A stretch of 37,640 nucleotides of DNA from Bacteroidaceae bacterium (lineage in GTDB: Bacteria; Bacteroidota; Bacteroidia; Bacteroidales; Bacteroidaceae): contig JAGBYI010000006.1 of assembly GCA_017628845.1 (NCBI GenBank), positions 1-37,640 on the forward strand, read 5' to 3'. The notes under the pieces were generated by a model. That model saw nothing but the letters and a program-made list of their open reading frames with translations, had not been told where the DNA came from and did no database searches. Made by a program: the position numbers and the translations under genes. Shown here in pieces: positions 20,504 to 28,069 of this stretch. Positions within the stretch are counted from its first letter, which is position 1. The number at the start of each line of letters is the position of its first letter.

Positions 20504-20767
20504 ATGACACGCACAGAGGCACAGGAACGCAAAAGAGAGCTCGAGAAGCGCAGGGATGCGCTTGTCGATCAGCTTGCCGCAGTCGATGCGCAGAGCGCTT
20601 CGATGTCGTCAGGCGGCGGCTCGAAAAGCTACACGAACCGTTCGGTCGCGGATCTCAAGGCAAAGATCGCCTTTCTCGACAAGGAGATCGCCCGCCTTGC
20701 CTATCGCCTCGGCACCGGTGCGAACCCTGACGCTTCGCGCCGCATCAACATCACTTTCAACGGCTGA
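20504..20767 (+). CDS. gpW-like head-tail joining protein
   Basis: 87 aa from ATG 20504; an upstream ATG at 20471 is unlikely. An N-terminal helix (TEAQERKRELEKRRDALVDQL), a flexible Ser/Gly stretch, then YTNRSVADLKAKIAFLDKEIARL resembles lambda gpW (which has a VSDLKKYIAELE block). Position between the terminase and portal genes matches lambda A-W-B. gpW fills the portal opening after packaging and allows tail attachment. Confidence 0.7.
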   Translation: MTRTEAQERKRELEKRRDALVDQLAAVDAQSASMSSGGGSKSYTNRSVADLKAKIAFLDKEIARLAYRLGTGANPDASRRINITFNG

Positions 20768-20772
20768 GAACC

Positions 20773-22431
20773 ATGTCCCGTAAAAACAGGAAAAGCTCTT
20801 TGCGAACTGACAACGCCGCCCGGACGAAAGCGTCCAGACCTTGCGCTTCCGCCCGTGGCGGCGCTGTCGCCTCTCTCGCCCGTGGCTACGACGTGATTGC
20901 GCCGCCCCAGGACAAGATGCGCCGCGAGGCGGTTGTCGAGACCAAGGGCGAGGATCACCAGCTTCCGGCGGCGAAACGTCTGAGGATCACGAACCTGCTG
21001 CGCGACATGCTTCGCAATTCCCCGGCGTTCGTGATGCAGAACCGCCAGATGTGCATCAACGTCGTCGGCTCCGTCGGCGGCAAAATGTACGCTGCATTCC
21101 CTCGCGGCTTCGAGAAGGCCGCCGATGAGGTGATGGACTATTTCAACCGCGTATGGGCTCCCTCGGCGGAGTTTACCTACGGCAAGGGCTTCAACTGGCT
21201 TCTCAAGACCGTCCTCACCACGAAGGACGTCTGCGGGAACGTGATTCTCGTTTTCGACGACGGCATCCTTTCCGGCGGCGACGGTTCCGGCAGGATCCGC
21301 GCCTTCGAGGGTGATGAAATCGCGGACATCTCCGATTTCACGAAGCGATTCCCGAAATCCTTCACGCAGTCGCAGGGATTCGTCTACAATCAGCTCGGAC
21401 AGGTCACCGGCGCGTTCGTTTCCACGGTGCAGCGCGGCCGCAGCGTTTTCGACGCCGACTCCGGCGTGATCACGCTCCGCCGTGATCCGTTCGCCGCAAT
21501 GCCCGGCAACTGGACTGTTGTCGGCGACATGATGCGCTTTAACCAGGGGCGCGCCGTCTCGCCGCTTTCGTCCGCTCTCATTTCGCTCATCGATCTCCAT
21601 GAGACCGTATCGAACGAGGCGCTCGCCGCCAAGTTCAATGCGCAGCTCGTGGCGCAGATCGTCCACACGGGCAGCGAAGACGCCGCCCCGCAGGATCAGG
21701 GCGGCTTTGACGGCGAGAGGGATGCGTTCGGCGCTCCATCTGACGGTGAGACTGTCGAGACCGTCGAGATCCCCAAGAACGAGGCTCTCAAGAACATCGG
21801 GCTTCATGCCCAGGAGATGGCTCCGGGACGCAAGCTCGAACTCCTCGACACGAAGCGTCCTAACGCCAATATGCCGAACTATGTCGATTTCGTGCTCGGC
21901 ATGATCGGCGGCGCCCGCGGGCTAGCGCGGGTGTATTCTTCTCTCAAGGCCCAGACCTCATACACCGCATTCCGCGGCGAGCAGATCATGACGTGGAAGT
22001 CCTTCGCCGACATGCAGAAGGATCTCGAGCGCGAAGTCTGCGACTGGGCCGCCCGCTGCGCAATTTCCCGCGCCGCCCGGATGGGGCTAATTACCTCTCC
22101 CCTGCCGGACGGCTGGGAGCATATGATTGCTTGGGTGTGGCCGCGCATGGTCGAGGTTTCCGAAAAGGATGCGCAGAGCGCTCTGCAGCTCAAGCTCCAG
22201 AACGGCGTCACGTCCCTCAAGCGCGAGCTGGGACCGGGCGAGTTCGAGAAGATCATGGCGGAACGTGCCGCCGAAAAGAAGGCTTTTGACGATGCCGGGC
22301 TCATCTATCCCGGCGAAACTTCCGTATCGGGCGAAATAAAGTCCGGTACCGATACCACTTCCGGAGACGGCGACGGAGCCGCCTCCGATGAAACCACAGA
22401 CAACGAAGGAGGCAACAATGCCGATGAATAG
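20773..22431 (+). CDS. Portal protein (lambda gpB type)
   Basis: 552 aa. A basic N-terminus and the block RMTN-like LRITNLLRDMLRNSPAF with QNRQMCINVVG match lambda-type portals, as do KGFNWLLKTVLTTKDVCGNV and the late segment YTAFRGEQIMTWKSF. Twelve copies form the DNA entry ring at one prohead vertex. The C-terminus is acidic, Gly and Thr-rich. Its TAG stop overlaps the following protease start by 14 bp. Confidence 0.82.
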   Translation: MSRKNRKSSLRTDNAARTKASRPCASARGGAVASLARGYDVIAPPQDKMRREAVVETKGEDHQLPAAKRLRITNLLRDMLRNSPAFVMQNRQMCINVVGSVGGKMYAAFPRGFEKAADEVMDYFNRVWAPSAEFTYGKGFNWLLKTVLTTKDVCGNVILVFDDGILSGGDGSGRIRAFEGDEIADISDFTKRFPKSFTQSQGFVYNQLGQVTGAFVSTVQRGRSVFDADSGVITLRRDPFAAMPGNWTVVGDMMRFNQGRAVSPLSSALISLIDLHETVSNEALAAKFNAQLVAQIVHTGSEDAAPQDQGGFDGERDAFGAPSDGETVETVEIPKNEALKNIGLHAQEMAPGRKLELLDTKRPNANMPNYVDFVLGMIGGARGLARVYSSLKAQTSYTAFRGEQIMTWKSFADMQKDLEREVCDWAARCAISRAARMGLITSPLPDGWEHMIAWVWPRMVEVSEKDAQSALQLKLQNGVTSLKRELGPGEFEKIMAERAAEKKAFDDAGLIYPGETSVSGEIKSGTDTTSGDGDGAASDETTDNEGGNNADE

Positions 22432-23560
22432 ATTCAAGCCGCTCAAGAGCCGCTTCCGTGCGACTTTCAGCGGAACCGAGACGGGTGTTCGCCTCGGAGA
22501 AGTCGACAAGGAAAACGAGGTGCTGCATGGAGTGCAGATCACACTTGAAGGAGAAGCCAAGGGACACGGCATCCATCTCGACCGCGAGTTCTGCGAAGCC
22601 GTCGCCGCTGCCGGAAACGCCACGGGCGATGTCGGGCTTAAGGTCCGCTACGGACATCCCGCAATGTGCAGCGATGCCCTCGGCACCGAACTTGGCCGTG
22701 CCAAAAACTTTGAGGTTCGCGATATCGAGCGCGTTACCGAGGATGGCGAGAAAGTCACCGTCGCCGGCGTTTTCGCCGATGTCGAGATTCTGAAGTCCGC
22801 CCACGCCGCTCCGCAGGGCGACATCGCCAAGCACGTTCTCGAAATGGCTGCGGAGGATCCCGGCCAGTTCGGCCAGTCCATCGTTTTCACGTATGCCGAC
22901 TGGGTCGTAAAAGATGCCGACGGCAACCGTCACAGCTACAAGGCGGAGGTCTCCGATCCGGAAGACAAGAATAAGGCGCTTACCGGGGAACAGTGGTTCG
23001 CCCAGTCTGCAGACGGCAAGATCTACGCCGTTCTTGGCAAGCTGCACGGCACCGATTTCACCGACACGCCCGCCGCCACCGATGGCGTATTCTCCACTGG
23101 TACGCTCGCAGAGGAAGCCGAGCGCATGCTTGAGGAACATCCGCAGATTTTCGACGCGATCGAGAACTCCCCGAAATCGCTTCTGGAATTTCTCGAACGC
23201 ACAGGTCTCGACAAGAAACTCGAATCCGCCCGCGTCGCCGGACTCCAGGCGGCGAAGGATAAGGAGATCGCCGCTCTCAAGAGCGAAATCGAGATTCAGA
23301 AGACCGTCAACGAACAGCTTCTCGCCGACTTCAATGCACAGGTGAAAGCCCTTGAGGCCGCCCAGGAGCGGAACAAGCAGCTTCACACCAAGTGCATCGA
23401 AACGGAGACGGCCCTTGCCAAAGTGCAAGCAGCCCTCGCCGCCGAACAGGAACGCTACCGTGCGCAGGTTGGCGCCGCGCTGCAGCAACCCACATCAGCC
23501 CTCACAAACCTCCATGGACGCGACCTCGCCGTCGCCGCCCTGAAGGCGAGAGGGGAATGA
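22418..23560 (+). CDS. Prohead protease-scaffold fusion
   Basis: 380 aa from ATG 22418 with GGAGG at 22408-22412. The N-terminal half looks like a phage capsid-maturation protease, with candidate catalytic His in VRYGHPAM (about residue 79) and Ser in FGQSIVF (about residue 155). Residues about 225-355 form a long coiled coil (EEAERMLEEH through AALAAEQERYRAQ), expected to be scaffold. A fused protease-scaffold is seen in several siphoviruses and P2-like phages. The capsid gene follows. Confidence 0.72.
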   Translation: MPMNRFKPLKSRFRATFSGTETGVRLGEVDKENEVLHGVQITLEGEAKGHGIHLDREFCEAVAAAGNATGDVGLKVRYGHPAMCSDALGTELGRAKNFEVRDIERVTEDGEKVTVAGVFADVEILKSAHAAPQGDIAKHVLEMAAEDPGQFGQSIVFTYADWVVKDADGNRHSYKAEVSDPEDKNKALTGEQWFAQSADGKIYAVLGKLHGTDFTDTPAATDGVFSTGTLAEEAERMLEEHPQIFDAIENSPKSLLEFLERTGLDKKLESARVAGLQAAKDKEIAALKSEIEIQKTVNEQLLADFNAQVKALEAAQERNKQLHTKCIETETALAKVQAALAAEQERYRAQVGAALQQPTSALTNLHGRDLAVAALKARGE

Positions 23561-23598
23561 TTAGTGGTTAGTGATTAGTAGTTAGTGGTCAGTGATGA
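23559..23598. repeat. TTAGTG-type tandem repeat upstream of capsid gene
   Basis: Short degenerate units (GATTAGTGGTTAGTGATTAG, then TAGTTAGTGGTCAGTGATGA) fill the gap between protease and capsid genes. Could influence capsid expression or be an inserted host-type repeat. Confidence 0.6.
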
Positions 23599-23627
23599 CC
23601 AATAACAAAAACCAAGGAAAAGTAAAA

Positions 23628-24587
23628 ATGGCAAAAATTATCGATCTCGTGACGAACGCCGGTCAGGTCGACGTCACCCGCGGCATTGTCGAGGAAGCTC
23701 TCGCGGCCGTCCCCGAAATGCAGTTCTTCGATGCCGACGTTATCGCCGGTACCGTCATCAACACCCTTGCGCGCGTGTCGCTTCCGACTGTCGCGTTCCG
23801 CAACATCGGCGAGCCTGTAAGCTCCACCCGTTCCGGATACGAGATGCGCCCGGCAACGCTCAAGATGCTCTCCGGCCGCGCCGAACTCTCCGATGCGGAA
23901 GTTCTCGCGAACGGCCTTCAGACCAAGGATGAGCAGCTCGTTTCCGAGGCTGTCGCGGTTCTTATCGCCGCTTTCCAGACTCTTGCCAAGCAGATCTGGA
24001 CCGGCGCGGACGCCAAGGGCTTCACGTCCGCCATGTCGCTCGTCGATGCCGCCATGGTCACGCGTGCCGGTGACGGCGCGACGAACGCCAACACGTCCGT
24101 CTGGTTCGTCGGCAACGGCGCCAAGACGAAGTGCGGTATTCTCTTCTCCAAGAACTCCGGCATCCTTTCCGACGCCGATCTTGAGTTCCGCCATGGCGAC
24201 ATCGCCATCAAGGGCGAAGACGGCAAGGTAACGGGCGTTGAACCCGGCTGGATCGGAGATCTCACCTCTTATGCCGGCTTCCATGTCGCGAACAAGAAGA
24301 CCCTCGCCCGTCTCTGCAACGTCACGGCGGCGACCGGTCTCAACGACGACATGCTTACGGACTGCATCGAGGCGTACATGAAGGAGAACAACGGCGCGAA
24401 GCCGGACGGCATCTTCATGAGCCACAACGCCCGCAAGATGCTCCGCAAGAGCCGCAACCTCTCCATCGCCAAGGTCGCTGGCGGCACGCTCTCCGCGTAC
24501 GCTCCGATTCCGGCTGACATCGATGGCATCCCGATCTTTGCGACGGCTGCCATTCTCGATACCGAGGCGACCGTAGCGGCTGCATAA
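23628..24587 (+). CDS. Major capsid protein
   Basis: 319 aa from ATG 23628, preceded by AAGGAAAAG. An in-frame ATG at 23592 is less likely. Lies directly after the protease-scaffold. The composition is typical of HK97-fold capsids, with a helical N-terminus (VTRGIVEEALAAVPEMQFF), a central region with YEMRPATLKMLSGRAELSDAE, and a C-terminal block (GIFMSHNARKMLRKSRNL, then GIPIFATAAIL). I identify it from size, position and general pattern. Confidence 0.75.
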   Translation: MAKIIDLVTNAGQVDVTRGIVEEALAAVPEMQFFDADVIAGTVINTLARVSLPTVAFRNIGEPVSSTRSGYEMRPATLKMLSGRAELSDAEVLANGLQTKDEQLVSEAVAVLIAAFQTLAKQIWTGADAKGFTSAMSLVDAAMVTRAGDGATNANTSVWFVGNGAKTKCGILFSKNSGILSDADLEFRHGDIAIKGEDGKVTGVEPGWIGDLTSYAGFHVANKKTLARLCNVTAATGLNDDMLTDCIEAYMKENNGAKPDGIFMSHNARKMLRKSRNLSIAKVAGGTLSAYAPIPADIDGIPIFATAAILDTEATVAAA

Positions 24588-24658
24588 GCCTTTGGCCTCG
24601 GCGGATGTGGGGTGCTTTACTCCGTTTACACCCTTCCTTTCGCGCATCCGTCGAGGCT

Positions 24659-24713
24659 CCTCCGGTGAGCCGCCTGCCGCTCCCTTGACCGGCGGCAAGC
24701 AGCTCACCGGAGG
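24659..24713 (+). promoter_or_regulatory. Hairpin sequestering the ribosome site of the next gene
   Basis: CCTCCGGTGAGC (24659-24670) pairs perfectly with GCTCACCGGAGG (24702-24713), with an inner TGCCG/CGGCA stem. The 3' arm contains GGAGG, the ribosome site for ATG 24727, so translation after the capsid gene may be damped. It could also act as a processing site or mild terminator. Confidence 0.6.
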
Positions 24714-24726
24714 ATTATCAACAGAT

Positions 24727-25074
24727 ATGCACAACTTGTTCGACAACCCTGCGGCATTCGCCCCGTTCTTCGATGAAGAAGCGACGGTGCGCGGCGGCGT
24801 TCCGGCTCGGCGGCACATCGTCGCCACGCTCAAGTGCTGCATCAATGATTGTGCGTTTGAGGATGCGCTTGACGAATCGGATGCAGAGTCGCGCATCAGG
24901 AAACTTGAAGTGTCCTTCCCTGTCGCAGGCTGGCCGTTTCCGGAACCGCCCCAGATCGGGGATGTCGTTGAAATCGATTCCGATTCCGCTTATGCCGCCG
25001 TGGCGGTGCAGAAGCGGCTCGGCGACTGGGTGCTCACCGTTCGCCAGTCCAAGGCGAGAGAGGCGGTCGTATGA
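24727..25074 (+). CDS. Head-tail joining protein (gpFII-like)
   Basis: 115 aa from ATG 24727; the frame stays open upstream to 24592 but that part is the intergenic hairpin. MHNLFDNPAAFAPFF and a beta-rich C-terminal half ending GDWVLTVRQSK, together with its position right after the capsid gene, fit a lambda FII-like neck protein. The identification rests mainly on order and size. Confidence 0.5.
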   Translation: MHNLFDNPAAFAPFFDEEATVRGGVPARRHIVATLKCCINDCAFEDALDESDAESRIRKLEVSFPVAGWPFPEPPQIGDVVEIDSDSAYAAVAVQKRLGDWVLTVRQSKAREAVV

Positions 25075-25871
25075 TCGGAATCACCGCCAATCTTACATGG
25101 GGGCCGTCCCGGCCTATCGAGGAACTTAATCGGCTTATCGTGCACCGATGCAACATCCTCCATGAATCCGCGAAGGATGCAGCCATCGCAACGGTCATCA
25201 ATGCGGCGACATCTCTCCGCGCGGAAACGCGCAAGGCGCGTCCGGGGGCAAAGACGAAGCCCGCAATAAATGCGAAGATTGATCTCATTCCATCCTGCAC
25301 CGTGACCGGCGGCAAAAGGCGGCGTTGTCTGCGTGACGCTTCCGGGAACCGTGTCGGCAAGAGCGGCATGCGTACCGTTTACCTTACGGACGGCGCATCG
25401 TTCGGCGGCTGTCAGACGTTTCTCGTCACGCCCGAACACAGGCGCGACCGTGCATATCTGATTGTCGCCCGCAGCCAGAAGGATGCAGAGAAGTACGAAC
25501 AGGCGAGGTCTCGCAGACGCAAGGAGGCGCTTGGAGGACTTGCCAAATTCACGCTCGGTCTTGCCATGTCGAAGCTTTCAACGCGCAACCGTCCGGGCGA
25601 AGCGGGAGCAAAGGTCGGCGTGGTTGCGCCGAAATACGCATCAGGCTCCGCGACGGGTGAAGGGAAGGGGCTGTCGGTTGAACTCCGCTCGGCTCTTGAC
25701 TATGCCATCGATGCGCTCAAGGGCGGAAAGAGCAGCGTTGATTTTTCGATGCAGAAGGCGGCGAACAAAACGTTCGGTCTGCTGTCGCGGCAGATGCAGA
25801 ACTGGTCGTCGCCCGTTGATATCGGCCCCGTGCCGTTCCCGGAGATCGTAGGAAAAAGGAGTGCTACATGA
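25071..25871 (+). CDS. Neck or minor tail protein
   Basis: 266 aa, ATG overlapping the preceding stop by 4 bp. Basic, with a region rich in Arg and Lys (SRRRKEALGGLAKF) and a C-terminal DYAIDALKGG segment. Its place between the FII-like and tail-terminator-like genes corresponds to lambda gpZ or HK97 gp10. No signature motif recognised. Confidence 0.5.
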   Translation: MIGITANLTWGPSRPIEELNRLIVHRCNILHESAKDAAIATVINAATSLRAETRKARPGAKTKPAINAKIDLIPSCTVTGGKRRRCLRDASGNRVGKSGMRTVYLTDGASFGGCQTFLVTPEHRRDRAYLIVARSQKDAEKYEQARSRRRKEALGGLAKFTLGLAMSKLSTRNRPGEAGAKVGVVAPKYASGSATGEGKGLSVELRSALDYAIDALKGGKSSVDFSMQKAANKTFGLLSRQMQNWSSPVDIGPVPFPEIVGKRSAT

Positions 25872-26329
25872 TAGAGAAAGAGATAGAGCAGGCTGTTTTG
25901 GAGGCGTTCTCATCACTTGCCATGGATGGGCTGGATATTGACGGCATCTGGCAGAAGTCGCCGGATGGACGCGCCAAGGGTTCGGAGGATCCGAATGCCA
26001 GGGCGATTCTTCGCGTTGCCGCAGCTCCCAGAAGCTTTGATGCGTTTTCGTCTCCCAAGGTGAACGTGCCCGTATCGATCGCGCTCAGCGTACGCATGGA
26101 GACCGCGCCTGACGGTGAGGCTCTTTCCGCCTACACGCAGCCGCTTTTCGACCTTCTGCAGGAATGGCAGCTGTCCGTCGATTCGGTCAAGAACGAGTTC
26201 ACCACGATGCATTTCTCTCCGTTCGGAATCCGTGTGGATGGCGGAGATATCGGCTTTTCCGGCGAGCCGCGCAACTGCTGGACAATCACACAGAAATTCA
26301 CCCTGCGAGGGGTGGTAAGAAAGGGATAA
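25868..26329 (+). CDS. Tail terminator-like protein
   Basis: 153 aa, coupled to the upstream gene by an ATGA overlap. Size, order (just before the tail tube gene) and the pattern of an N-terminal helix, central strands and PLFDLLQEWQ fit lambda gpU-type tail terminators, which cap the tube at the head end. Inferred from synteny. Confidence 0.5.
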   Translation: MIEKEIEQAVLEAFSSLAMDGLDIDGIWQKSPDGRAKGSEDPNARAILRVAAAPRSFDAFSSPKVNVPVSIALSVRMETAPDGEALSAYTQPLFDLLQEWQLSVDSVKNEFTTMHFSPFGIRVDGGDIGFSGEPRNCWTITQKFTLRGVVRKG

Positions 26330-26332
26330 CCA

Positions 26333-27025
26333 ATGAGTTGGGATACCAAAACAGACTACTGCGGCCTCGCAGTTGACGGAAAGCTTCAGATCAAGTCCGC
26401 TACGATGAACCGCAGCGGACAGTACCTGGAGAAACTTGGCAAGAACGCCGCCATTGCGGCGACCAAGGCTTTCGGCGTGAACGATTCGCCGAGCTGCGAC
26501 TATACCGTCGTTGCGGCGCACAAGCTCACCGGCGTGAAGCTCGGCAAGATTGTGACGGCGGACGGCAAGAAGTACGCGCTTCAGTCGCTCAAGTACGAAT
26601 GCGGCGCGGGTTCGGAGCCGACTTTCTCCGCGTCTTCGCGTGAAGTCGAGCCGACTGCCGATGATTCCAAATGCAACCATTTCGATGTTCCGGAATTCGA
26701 GATCTCGCCCGAGGAGGTTGCGGAGATCCTGGCCGGAGCGTTTAAGCTTTCCGGGGACGGCTGCGAACTTGCCAAGTGTTCGATTGGAGCTTCCTGCACG
26801 GTGAACGTTCACACGGTGAACGGTGTGGCTGTCGCTTCCGATGTGCACACGGGGCACATTCAGGTTTCCGTCACGATCGGCCAGTACGGCGAGGCGGCTC
26901 CGTCCCTTGCGGCTGAAGAAGGCTGGGATGTTTCCTCGCCTCTCACCTGCACGGATCCCGATTCGGATCTTCCGGAATGGACGGCCACTCTCTCGAAGCC
27001 GCTTGCGAAGTCCGTAAAGGCGTAA
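26333..27025 (+). CDS. Major tail tube protein
   Basis: 230 aa, three bases after the previous stop. Beta-rich with a helical insert (SPEEVAEILAGAFKL) and a C-terminal ig-like or tube strand region. Its position before the chaperone-like gene and the tape measure, and its size, match siphovirus major tail proteins (lambda gpV position). Confidence 0.6.
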   Translation: MSWDTKTDYCGLAVDGKLQIKSATMNRSGQYLEKLGKNAAIAATKAFGVNDSPSCDYTVVAAHKLTGVKLGKIVTADGKKYALQSLKYECGAGSEPTFSASSREVEPTADDSKCNHFDVPEFEISPEEVAEILAGAFKLSGDGCELAKCSIGASCTVNVHTVNGVAVASDVHTGHIQVSVTIGQYGEAAPSLAAEEGWDVSSPLTCTDPDSDLPEWTATLSKPLAKSVKA

Positions 27026-27028
27026 CCG

Positions 27029-27736
27029 ATGCTTTGCGATCTGTTCCAGAAGGATTTCCGGCAGATGACGTCGCAAGGCGTCAAGTTTACCGCTGCCGAT
27101 ATCGTGCGGCTCAATGCGCTGGCCGTAAGGGTGAAGCTTTCCGCCAATCCCGTAGGGCCGGTGCATGCGCGCCGCGCCGCCTTCTGGGGCGATTTCACGT
27201 TCCGGGAGCCGACTCTTGGCCATGAGATGTGGATCGAGCAGGTTTCCGGATATATCGATATCTCGAAAGACCGCAACTTCCGCATCGTCCATGCCTACGC
27301 GCTCACCCGCGAACATTGGGAACTTCCGGACGCGTACAATCCGAATCGCTGCATCAAGGCCGTTTACGATTTCGCCCGGAAGCATCTCGCGGAGATGACT
27401 TCCTCACAGCTCACCGATACCATCGATTACGTGCTTTTCGGTGCGGACTGGACGGCTTGCGAACTCGCGCCGCCCAAGAAGCGCAAGGATGGCGATGTTG
27501 CGGATGCGGCGACTTCACCCGCTCTCGGCGTGTTTGTTGGCATGTCGGCGCGTAAGATACCGCTTTCACTTGATGAGGCGAAGAAACTCACCGCATCCGA
27601 GATTCTGGAGATCGTCAACCGTGTGGATGTGATGGATCGCAAGTTCGATCAGGACCGCGCCAGGAGCGACGCGCTTTCGGCGTATGTCCGCGCCCGTGAA
27701 GAGATCAGGGGCAGAGGGCGGGAGGTCAAGGAATGA
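27029..27736 (+). CDS. Probable tail assembly chaperone-like protein
   Basis: 235 aa, immediately after the tail tube gene. Helical (KFTAADIVRLNALAVRVKL, then KAVYDFARKHLAEMT) with a charged C-terminus (REEIRGRGREVKE). The lambda G/GT position suggests a chaperone for the tape measure, but I see no slippery sequence for a frameshifted long form. Its TGA stop overlaps an ATG with a perfect GGAGG (27721-27725), which looks like the original start site for the next gene, now separated by an antisense gene. Confidence 0.5.
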   Translation: MLCDLFQKDFRQMTSQGVKFTAADIVRLNALAVRVKLSANPVGPVHARRAAFWGDFTFREPTLGHEMWIEQVSGYIDISKDRNFRIVHAYALTREHWELPDAYNPNRCIKAVYDFARKHLAEMTSSQLTDTIDYVLFGADWTACELAPPKKRKDGDVADAATSPALGVFVGMSARKIPLSLDEAKKLTASEILEIVNRVDVMDRKFDQDRARSDALSAYVRAREEIRGRGREVKE

Positions 27737-28049
27737 ATGCGCCGCCTCTTTCAAGCTGCCAGTACACCAGCCAGATGCTGAAGATGAGAAAACCAAGCGC
27801 AGAGAAGAACCGCAGAAAGAAGCGGAACGGATGGCGTCCGGCATCCTCTATGTATTGCCGTCGCCATTCCTCGCGTGCCGCCTTTTCTTCGGCTGTCATG
27901 GGGCGGGTTGGCACAAGTCCCCAGGGGGTAAGCTCGCACTTCCAGTCGGAGACGTCTGCTCCCTTCTTGTTTATGGGGCGTGGCGATGGGTATCTTATCG
28001 AAGCTACCCCCGCTTGCCATGCGGCAGAATCTATACCACAGCAGTTCAT
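27726..28049 (-). CDS. Antisense membrane protein (moron) in the tail operon
   Basis: 107 aa on the minus strand, exactly filling the 333-bp gap between chaperone-like gene and tape measure. Residues about 35-75 are polar (SDWKCELTPWGLVPTRPM, then EEKAAREEWRRQYIEDAG), followed by a hydrophobic helix at about 80-97 (FFSALGFLIFSIWLVYW). It has its own extended -10 promoter. This is the usual form of a moron: an independent, lysogen-expressed gene inserted in a late operon. Function unknown; membrane topology suggests a host-envelope or exclusion role (inference). Confidence 0.65.
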   Translation of the reverse strand: MNCCGIDSAAWQAGVASIRYPSPRPINKKGADVSDWKCELTPWGLVPTRPMTAEEKAAREEWRRQYIEDAGRHPFRFFLRFFSALGFLIFSIWLVYWQLERGGAFIP

Positions 28050-28056
28050 GCGCGAA

Positions 28057-28065
28057 ATTATAGCA
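28057..28065 (-). promoter_or_regulatory. Leaderless extended -10 promoter of the antisense moron
   Basis: The minus strand reads TGC-TATAAT (hexamer 28062-28057) and the ATG at 28049 starts 7 nt later, the same layout as the YoeB-antitoxin promoter. Confidence 0.65.
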
Positions 28066-28069
28066 TAAA

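Noticed and set aside
27600..27736. Programmed -1 frameshift in the tail chaperone gene
   Set aside because: No slippery heptamer was found near the 3' end and the downstream region is occupied by an antisense gene.
27733..28068. 111-aa plus-strand ORF with a perfect ribosome site after the chaperone-like gene
   Set aside because: Its translation is low-complexity and lies opposite a minus-strand gene with a clear membrane helix and promoter; the ribosome site is better explained as a relic.
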